NCBI GenBank assembly: GCA_002393575.1 | Contig: DGSN01000035.1 | Span: 1,032 to 19,953 of the forward strand | Direction: 5' to 3' | DNA length: 18,922 nt | From: Prevotellaceae bacterium UBA4361 | GTDB taxonomy: Bacteria; Bacteroidota; Bacteroidia; Bacteroidales; Bacteroidaceae | Shown here: positions 1 to 4,734 of the stretch, piece after piece | Numbering within the stretch: the first letter of the stretch is position 1 | Layout: every line of letters starts with the position of its first letter | Made by a program: the position numbers and the translations under genes | The notes under the pieces: model-generated | What the model was told of the DNA's origin: nothing | Database searches by the model: none | What the model saw: only the letters and a program-made list of their open reading frames with translations

Positions 1-169
1 TGTTCCTTGTTCTTTGTCCTTTGTAAGTTCTCAAGACCCCTCCAACTCCCCTGTGAGGGGAGAGAAATAACCATCAGGGTGACTACTCCCTCCCTCACAG
101 GGAGGGATGGGGTGGGTCTTATTTTCACTTTTCACTCCCTCCCCATGGGGAGGTTGGGAGGGGCTGTAA
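1..169. repeat. Composite intergenic repeat: heptamers plus three REP-like stem-loops
   Basis: No gene is visible here. Bases 1-28 read as four 7-nt units (tgttcct, tgttctt, tgtcctt, tgtaagt). Three G/C-rich stem-loops follow: 46-62 (ctcccc/ggggag), 88-106 (ccctccc/gggaggg) and the perfect palindrome CCTCCCCATGGGGAGG at 138-153. Bases 33-39 (aagaccc) and 114-120 (gggtctt) are inverted, so the first two stem-loops form an inverted pair like a BIME. Bases 122-135 hold two ttttcac heptamers. The 31-80 stretch resembles, on the opposite strand, the repeat embedded in the receptor gene at 12681-12732. Confidence 0.75.
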
Positions 170-766
170 TCACTTGATTCCCAAGTTCGCCTCCACCGAC
201 ATGAGGAACTCTTGTTCTATGCGCTGACGGCGGTTGGCATCGTCGGGGTTGATGGCAAGGATTCTGCCCGAAAGTGTGTAGCCATCGTAGATGATGTAGC
301 CCACAAAGGGAAATTCGCGCAAGCGACACCAACGACGGTACTCCAACAGGTCGTAAGCACCGATATATCCCAGTGTGCGTCCTGTCTCGCTGACAATTGC
401 CATTGCGTCGGGATCGAAAGCATTGGTTGGCTCTGGTCGCACCGTTCCGCGAATGATGCCGACGTCAGAGGGACTGCAATTGAACGTGATGCCTGCTACC
501 TTAGCATAAAAGCTGCCTCCTTCGCCCTTGCCTGGCTTCACCTTCTTCTCCCTGCCACGCATAGGCTCGTCTTCTGAAAAGTCGATGAGCACAGGTTGGC
601 TGTAATCCACTGATGTTGGGCTTTCTTTCTGGGAAGAAAGTGTAGGCGCATCGTGCTCAGCGCTTGTGTCGGGGTTGGATGAGGGAATCGTCCTGTCGAA
701 CTGCCGTGTCTTCCACAGAAGGAAGGCGGCAGTTGCAACCAAAACTATGATGATAATAGCAGTCAT
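170..766 (-). CDS. Membrane-anchored HIRAN-like domain protein
   Basis: The protein has 198 residues if translation starts at the Met at 764-766. That start places a hydrophobic segment (residues 3-17) at the very N-terminus; the longer reading from 820 only adds residues encoded by repeat DNA. Residues 18-85 are a polar, Ser/Pro/Lys-rich linker. Residues 86-175 resemble a HIRAN domain: a YAKVAGITFN strand, then PEPTNAFDPDAMAI (111-124) and a GRTLGYI turn (129-135). HIRAN domains are known from SNF2/Rad5 helicases, where they bind DNA ends, and occur alone in many bacteria. A single membrane anchor in front suggests a cytoplasmic-face or envelope-tethered form. No partner gene is evident; the lipoprotein upstream is separated by repeat DNA. 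The domain call rests on motif resemblance, and the function is unknown. Confidence 0.7.
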   Translation of the reverse strand: MTAIIIIVLVATAAFLLWKTRQFDRTIPSSNPDTSAEHDAPTLSSQKESPTSVDYSQPVLIDFSEDEPMRGREKKVKPGKGEGGSFYAKVAGITFNCSPSDVGIIRGTVRPEPTNAFDPDAMAIVSETGRTLGYIGAYDLLEYRRWCRLREFPFVGYIIYDGYTLSGRILAINPDDANRRQRIEQEFLMSVEANLGIK

Positions 767-811
767 GTCAAAAAAATATGTGAAAAAGAAAGTGAAGAGA
801 GAAAAATTTAC

Positions 812-866
812 GTGGAACATGGAACGTGAAGCGTGAAGCGATTAAGCCAGATGGCATTTTTCACTT
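812..866. repeat. Heptamer block plus GCCAGATGGC palindrome module
   Basis: Four 7-nt units (gtggaac, atggaac, gtgaagc, gtgaagc; 812-839) run into gccagatggcatttttcact (846-865). The palindrome and the cattttTCACTTT tail match the module at 12661-12694 in the receptor gene. The block lies between the lipoprotein stop and the HIRAN gene start. Confidence 0.65.
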
Positions 867-1285
867 TAATCCTCCACGAGTTCACTATTCGGAAGAACAC
901 ATTCAAACACTTCGTTGGTTTTCTCACCTTCGTAATGACAAACCACTTGCTTGCCGTTCTTCTGGCAGTATTTCTGTATGTTCTGAAAAACGGTGTCGAT
1001 GGAGGTGTGAAACTTTTCCAGCATGGCGTACTGCACGTCGTCCTTGGCAGCTTGCAGCTCCTTGAGCGGCATCACTTCTTCGGCTACTCGAAAGGAGAGT
1101 AGCATATCGCCGTTCGATTGCCGATTCACAGACACAGGCTCCAGTTGCTTCACCAATTCCTGCACCGTATAGTGCGCCTGCTCTTCCTCAATGCCAATCA
1201 GACTGGTCTTGCCATGACACGCCGAAAACAACGTGAGCAGCCCAACTGCCACGGCAAAAAGAAATGCAAAATGAAGTTTTTTCAT
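866..1285 (-). CDS. Small predicted lipoprotein, unknown function
   Basis: The protein has 139 residues from the Met at 1283-1285, chosen because it begins a standard signal sequence (MKKLHFAFLF). A Met seven codons upstream is possible but adds only polar residues. The signal peptide ends in FSAC with Cys23, a plausible lipobox, so the mature protein should be lipid-anchored in the envelope. The remainder is soluble and mixed charge, with two further Cys residues near the C-terminus that could form a disulfide. I do not recognise a family. It is divergent from fucP, and a promoter-like CTTG-n20-TTACTTTG lies just upstream on the minus strand. Confidence 0.7.
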   Translation of the reverse strand: MKKLHFAFLFAVAVGLLTLFSACHGKTSLIGIEEEQAHYTVQELVKQLEPVSVNRQSNGDMLLSFRVAEEVMPLKELQAAKDDVQYAMLEKFHTSIDTVFQNIQKYCQKNGKQVVCHYEGEKTNEVFECVLPNSELVED

Positions 1286-1307
1286 ACGATTCGAGTTAAA
1301 AATCATG

Positions 1308-1339
1308 CAAAGTAAGTGAGTTTGCGGGATTTATCCAAG
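1308..1339 (-). promoter_or_regulatory. Possible Bacteroidales promoter of the lipoprotein gene
   Basis: Read on the minus strand: CTTG (1336-1339), a 20-nt spacer, then TTACTTTG (1308-1315). Each box has one mismatch to TTTG / TAnnTTTG, and the spacing is as expected. It lies 22 nt before the chosen start. Confidence 0.4.
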
Positions 1340-1381
1340 AAATTGTTAGTTTTTTTCAATCGCTTTGTCGAAAGAAAGCCT

Positions 1382-1389
1382 TATCTTTG
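1382..1389 (+). promoter_or_regulatory. -7 box (TATCTTTG) of the fucP promoter
   Basis: This is an exact TAnnTTTG match about 130 nt before fucP. No TTTG is found at the usual 19-21 nt upstream spacing (one lies only 14 nt away), so the -33 side is weak. Regulation through a weak -33 box plus an activator is possible but unproven. Confidence 0.45.
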
Positions 1390-1391
1390 CA

Positions 1392-1501
1392 GTCAACAAA
1401 TGAACACAAATGAGTCACAAATTGAGTTTTTGTGTTTTAGCCGGATGGCATTTACTAACCACTAAACACTAAACGATTCATATTTGTGATTATTTGTTGA
1501 C
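1392..1501. repeat. Inverted copies of a dispersed 20-bp repeat in the fucP leader
   Basis: gtcaacaaatgaacacaaat (1392-1411) is matched at 17 of 20 positions by the reverse complement of 1482-1501. An exact third copy is at 12120-12139. In the predicted fucP leader the two arms could form a long hairpin ending about 17 nt before the start codon. Confidence 0.7.
1436..1475. repeat. Palindrome module with actaaac heptamers
   Basis: GCCGGATGGCATTT (1440-1453) is followed by actaacc, actaaac, actaaac (1454-1474). It has the same order of parts as the 812-866 block, a palindrome-like core next to 7-nt repeats, and lies within the fucP leader between the inverted arms. Confidence 0.6.
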
Positions 1502-1518
1502 TCTAACTAAATAGCACT

Positions 1519-2883
1519 ATGAGCAAAAACAGTTTAATCAAGCAGGATGGTGTCAGCTACCTCGTTCCGTTCATCCTCGTCACTTTCTGCTTTGCCCTGT
1601 GGGGGTTTGCCAACGACATCACGAACCCCATGGTAAAGGCGTTTTCCAAAATTTTCCGCATGAGCGTCACGGAAGGCGCTCTCGTGCAATTGGCTTTCTA
1701 TGGCGGCTACTTCTGCATGGCTTTCCCTGCCGCTATCTTCATCCGCAAATACAGCTACAAGGCTGGTGTGCTGATGGGACTCGGACTCTACGCCACTGGT
1801 GCCCTACTCTTCCTTCCTTCGAAGATGATTGGCACCTACGGCTGTTTCCTCATCGCCTATTTCATCATGACCTGCGGACTGTCCTTCCTCGAAACGAGTT
1901 GCAACCCGTATATCCTGACGATGGGTTCGGAAGAAACCGCCACGCGCCGACTCAACTTTGCGCAGTGCTTCAATCCTTGCGGCAGTATCATCGGCATGTT
2001 CGTTGCCATGAACTTCATCCAGGCTCGCCTCAACCCTGCCAGCACTGAGGAACGTGCGCTGCTCAGTCCGGCTGAGTTCGATGCCATGAAGGAGAGCGAC
2101 CTCAGCATTCTCATCTCTCCATACCTGCTCATTGGACTCGTCATCATCGTCATGTTCCTCATCATCCTCTTCAAGAAGATGCCGAAGAACGGCGACCAAA
2201 CCCACGACATCCATTTTCTCCCAACCATCAAGCGCATCTTCAGTCAGAGCCACTATCGCAACGGCGTGATTGCGCAGTTCTTCTACGTGGGAGCACAAAT
2301 CATGTGCTGGACCTTCATCATCCAGTATGGCACGCGCATTTTCATGGCTGAAGGCATGGGCGAACAAGATGCAGAAGTTCTCTCCCAGCAATACAACATC
2401 TACGCCATGCTTCTCTTCATTTGCTCGCGTTTCATCTGTACTTATTTGATGAAATACACGAATCCATCGAGACTTCTTGCCATCTTTGCCGTGGGTGGTA
2501 TGATACTCACAGCAGGCGTTATCTACTTCCAAAACCGCATGGGCTTGTATTGCCTCGTGGCAGTAAGCGGTTGCATGTCGCTGATGTTCCCAACCATCTA
2601 TGGCATTGCCCTCGACGGCATGGGCGACGATGCAAAATTCGGTGCTGCAGGTCTCATCATGGCAATCCTCGGCGGTAGTGTGCTACCTCCACTTCAGGCA
2701 GCCATCATCGACCAGCACACGGTAGGCTCCATGCCAGCCACCAACGCCTCCTTCATCCTGCCTTTCATCTGCTTCCTCGTCGTATTCATCTATGGTTACC
2801 AGATGATAAAAGTGAAAAGTGAAAAGGAATCTCCTAAAGAACCTTTAGCTCGGCGAAGCCAAATTGGCAAAATCGGCAATTAG
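1519..2883 (+). CDS. fucP: FucP-type L-fucose:proton symporter (MFS)
   Basis: A 454-residue inner-membrane MFS permease expected to import L-fucose (or a related sugar) with protons. It matches the FucP family along its length: the ALWGFANDITNPM first helix, YGGYF and KYSYKAG early on, GLSFLETSCNPY (residues 120-131) with Glu125 equivalent to the essential E. coli Glu135, and RLNFAQCFNPCG (144-155) with Asn152 equivalent to Asn162. By eye, Asp46 of E. coli aligns with Asn36, with Asp33 three residues earlier. About twelve membrane segments can be traced. The last ~24 residues (after YQMIKVKSEK) are encoded by a dispersed palindromic repeat, so the native C-terminus has probably been replaced. 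The mutarotase follows 95 nt downstream, probably in the same transcript. Confidence 0.9.
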   Translation: MSKNSLIKQDGVSYLVPFILVTFCFALWGFANDITNPMVKAFSKIFRMSVTEGALVQLAFYGGYFCMAFPAAIFIRKYSYKAGVLMGLGLYATGALLFLPSKMIGTYGCFLIAYFIMTCGLSFLETSCNPYILTMGSEETATRRLNFAQCFNPCGSIIGMFVAMNFIQARLNPASTEERALLSPAEFDAMKESDLSILISPYLLIGLVIIVMFLIILFKKMPKNGDQTHDIHFLPTIKRIFSQSHYRNGVIAQFFYVGAQIMCWTFIIQYGTRIFMAEGMGEQDAEVLSQQYNIYAMLLFICSRFICTYLMKYTNPSRLLAIFAVGGMILTAGVIYFQNRMGLYCLVAVSGCMSLMFPTIYGIALDGMGDDAKFGAAGLIMAILGGSVLPPLQAAIIDQHTVGSMPATNASFILPFICFLVVFIYGYQMIKVKSEKESPKEPLARRSQIGKIGN

Positions 2884-2920
2884 TACATTTAGTTTATTTC
2901 TTTAGGAAACTATAAATGTG
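2808..2920. repeat. Palindromic repeat B, copy 1 (overlaps fucP 3' end)
   Basis: Three aaaagtg-like heptamers (2808-2828) lead into perfect 10-bp arms tcctaaagaa (2832-2841) and ttctttagga (2898-2907). Between them lie agctcggcgaagccaaa (2847-2863), gccaaattggc (2858-2868) and agtacatttagt (2882-2893). The same ordered parts recur at 7161-7290. The fucP stop codon falls inside the element at 2881-2883. Confidence 0.75.
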
Positions 2921-2943
2921 AAAAAATTGGCTATCCAGTTTGT

Positions 2944-2978
2944 CTTTTAACTTTTAACTATTAACTTTTAACTCGCAA
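2944..2978 (+). repeat. cttttaa heptamer array phased to the mutarotase start
   Basis: Five 7-nt units (cttttaa, cttttaa, ctattaa, cttttaa, ctcgcaa) run without interruption to base 2978, and the ATG begins at 2979. There is no Shine-Dalgarno-like purine tract, so this array occupies the ribosome-binding region. Confidence 0.75.
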
Positions 2979-3356
2979 ATGGAAGGCTACAAAGTGAAAG
3001 AATACAAGGGTCCTGTGAAGCGCTATTGCCGAACGATGAACCTGAAAGACAATCCCGAACTCATCGCGGAATATCGCAAGCGTCACAGTCAGGAGCATTC
3101 GTGGAAGGAAATCCGCGAAGGCATCAAGCAAGTGGGCATCCTCGAAATGGAAATCTACATCCTCGGCAACCGTCTCTTCATGATTGTGGAAACCCCTCTC
3201 GACTTCGATTGGGACACCGCCATGGCTCGCCTTGCAACCCTACCTCGTCAGCAAGAATGGGAGGACTATATGTCCATCTTCCAGGATTGTGAACAAGGTG
3301 CCACCGCCACGGAGAAATGGCAAATGATGGAGCGCATGTTCTATCTCTACGACTAA
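2979..3356 (+). CDS. RhaM-family (DUF718) sugar mutarotase
   Basis: A 125-residue cytoplasmic protein of the L-rhamnose mutarotase family (PF05336), which interconverts alpha and beta anomers of a 6-deoxy-hexose. The core resembles E. coli RhaM: LIAEYRKRHSQEHSWKEI (residues 29-46), with Tyr32 and His36 matching the catalytic Tyr/His region, then the EMEIYILGNRLFMIVE strands (56-71), a W-E-DYM segment (98-102) and the terminal FYLYD. Length is close to RhaM (about 104), with a longer N-terminus. Because it follows fucP, the likely substrate is L-fucose, although the family name refers to rhamnose. It is probably co-transcribed with fucP and ends at the terminator 25 nt downstream. Confidence 0.87.
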   Translation: MEGYKVKEYKGPVKRYCRTMNLKDNPELIAEYRKRHSQEHSWKEIREGIKQVGILEMEIYILGNRLFMIVETPLDFDWDTAMARLATLPRQQEWEDYMSIFQDCEQGATATEKWQMMERMFYLYD

Positions 3357-3380
3357 ACTCTTCCATCATTCCACTAAAAC

Positions 3381-3420
3381 AAAACGATTCGCCTCGCAAC
3401 GAGCAAGGCGAATCGTTTTT
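3381..3420. terminator. Strong bidirectional intrinsic terminator
   Basis: A 14-bp perfect stem (3381-3394 with 3406-3419) has an 11-nt loop, A-rich on the left and followed by a T run on the right. It separates the convergent mutarotase and DUF2442 genes and can serve both strands. Confidence 0.9.
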
Positions 3421-3451
3421 GTTTATTTACTCTGTCGTGAACGGGGATATA

Positions 3452-3712
3452 TTATATGGTTCCCTTATATAAATGTTCTATAGGAAAAATCATATCCCAA
3501 TTCTTTCCCCACACAATGTTGCCATGTTCAAGGGTGAAACGGTTGAACTTGCGTGGGTCAAGGTACTTGTTATACTGTGGATGAGGATGGCGACGGATGA
3601 AGTCACCAATGTCCACCGTGCGCATGGTATTGTCACTGAACGTAAGACATACGGTCAAGTTTCCCATGTTTTCAGCCTTTATAATACAAAGTTTCTCCAT
3701 CTTTATTTTCAT
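3452..3712 (-). CDS. DUF2442-family small protein
   Basis: An 86-residue cytoplasmic protein. Its pattern of short strands (LTVCLTFSDNTMRTVDIGDFI), a proline turn, and a C-terminal FTLEHGNIVWGKNWDMIFP stretch is characteristic of DUF2442, whose members often sit next to DUF4160 or toxin-like genes. Its start codon overlaps the stop of the TraB/GumN C-terminal frame by four bases (ATGA), so it is translationally coupled and in one operon with it. Met5 (3698-3700) is an alternative start. No DUF4160 partner is present, and the biochemical role of the family is unknown to me. Confidence 0.8.
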   Translation of the reverse strand: MKIKMEKLCIIKAENMGNLTVCLTFSDNTMRTVDIGDFIRRHPHPQYNKYLDPRKFNRFTLEHGNIVWGKNWDMIFPIEHLYKGTI

Positions 3713-4179
3713 TTCACCTGTTCCACTTCATATCCAGCATTGCGGAGTTTCTGAACGATGCCGTGCTCACCTATCAAATGACCAGAGCCAAAGACAAACA
3801 TCGTTGGCTTTTCGCACATCGCTTCCATCATCTTCGGGAGCCAATTCTCGTTACGGTCTTTCAATATTCCTGTCTGTTTATTGGCCTCGGGAAGATAAAA
3901 GGTGGTGAAACCTTCAAAATCTCCAGCCCTCCAATAGTCGCAAATCTGCTCGTACCCATCAACTCCTTCGAAACCCTTCAAGAGCTTTTCCTTACGTTTA
4001 TCATAACCTTTCAGGAATGCCATCAACGAGTCGGCCTGCTCCTTAATGGTCTGAGGCGTTGCAGTATGAGCTGCAAGGATTTCCTGAGGCAACAGATTCT
4101 CACCATCAAGTCCCCCAACATTCCAACCGCGTTCTTTGGCCTTTTGCATGAGGACAAAGTCCATCGTCATTCCTTTCAT
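3709..4179 (-). CDS. TraB/GumN family protein, C-terminal half (out of frame)
   Basis: The 156-residue frame carries the second half of a TraB/GumN domain: GMTMDFVLMQKAKERGW (residues 3-19), where relatives have the D-x-x-L-x-x-x-A-K signature, then ENLLPQEILAA, RNENWLPKM (109-117) and the conserved FVFGSGHLIGEHG turn (128-140). The start overlaps the stop of the N-terminal half (ATGA), so it can be reached by a -1 shift at the A7 tract (4181-4187) or by re-initiation. TraB/GumN proteins are often described as putative metalloprotease-like Tiki-superfamily members; activity is unverified here. Without the first half this piece lacks a signal peptide and the first conserved motif. Confidence 0.8.
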   Translation of the reverse strand: MKGMTMDFVLMQKAKERGWNVGGLDGENLLPQEILAAHTATPQTIKEQADSLMAFLKGYDKRKEKLLKGFEGVDGYEQICDYWRAGDFEGFTTFYLPEANKQTGILKDRNENWLPKMMEAMCEKPTMFVFGSGHLIGEHGIVQKLRNAGYEVEQVK

Positions 4180-4646
4180 GTTTTTTTCCTGAACTCTCTT
4201 ATCAGAGGGATGGAAAGGAAACTCTGAAAATCAGCGGGCTGCCAATTTAAAATATCCTTAAATTTCGCGTCATCCAAATTGATGGGAATGATTTCCTTGA
4301 ATTTCACTTTCAGGAGGCCAGCACTTTCTTTGTCTATGACATCGAAGATGTTTTTGCCTTTGGGATACTTTGCTTTCTGCTTTCCTTCGTTCTGACGAAA
4401 AAATCTATCGGAATTCATCTGCTGGTTGGTAGGGGGAATATACTCTACATACATCTGCTGGCACCGTGCCTCTGCTTCCTTATATTCAGCGATGCTGTCG
4501 AGCAACGAAGCGGACAGCACATGTATGGTGCCAAGCATGTACGACGATTCCGAAAGTCCATTGCCACTAATGCGGAAGAGGAACTGAGCATCAGCGGTAA
4601 GGGCAACGAGAGCGAAGATGGTTATGAAGAAATTCCTTTTCATCAT
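4176..4646 (-). CDS. TraB/GumN family protein, N-terminal half (frameshifted)
   Basis: 156 residues from the tandem Met at 4641-4646. The N-terminus is a signal peptide (MMKRNFFITIFALVALTADAQ), followed by the family's first motif YMLGTIHV (about 41-48) and a Glu/Ala-rich helix. The frame ends in REFRKKT and TGA exactly at the start of the downstream half. Adding one base in the A7 run (or a -1 slip) would join the halves into a protein of about 310 residues, the usual family length. The upstream ORF extension to 4796 overlaps the neighbouring gene and is rejected. It has its own consensus promoter 20 nt upstream. It may be a pseudogene, a phase-variable gene, a slippage-expressed gene, or a sequencing error. 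Confidence 0.8.
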   Translation of the reverse strand: MMKRNFFITIFALVALTADAQFLFRISGNGLSESSYMLGTIHVLSASLLDSIAEYKEAEARCQQMYVEYIPPTNQQMNSDRFFRQNEGKQKAKYPKGKNIFDVIDKESAGLLKVKFKEIIPINLDDAKFKDILNWQPADFQSFLSIPLIREFRKKT

Positions 4647-4666
4647 TCTTTCTGATTTTGGGATGA

Positions 4667-4699
4667 CAAAGGTACTAAAAAAAAGAACTGCACTCCAAA
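4667..4699 (-). promoter_or_regulatory. Consensus Bacteroidales promoter for TraB/GumN
   Basis: Minus strand: TTTG (4696-4699), a 21-nt spacer, TACCTTTG (4667-4674), an exact match to TTTG-n19-21-TAnnTTTG. The start codon is 20 nt further on, giving a short leader. The -33 box lies in the loop of the terminator at 4677-4716. Confidence 0.75.
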
Positions 4700-4716
4700 G
4701 GTTGCAGTTCTTTTTT
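4677..4716 (-). terminator. Intrinsic terminator of the GH43 gene
   Basis: The gaactgca/tgcagttc stem (4685-4692 with 4703-4710) is flanked by A8 (4677-4684) and T6 (4711-4716). Transcripts from the GH43 gene end in a U8 run. The 10-nt loop carries the -33 box of the next gene. Confidence 0.88.
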
Positions 4717-4734
4717 ATGTATGAAAGCATCTGT

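Noticed and set aside
1804..2532. A 242-residue minus-strand ORF
   Set aside because: It is antisense to fucP; the Asp/Glu/His-rich composition is a shadow of membrane codons.
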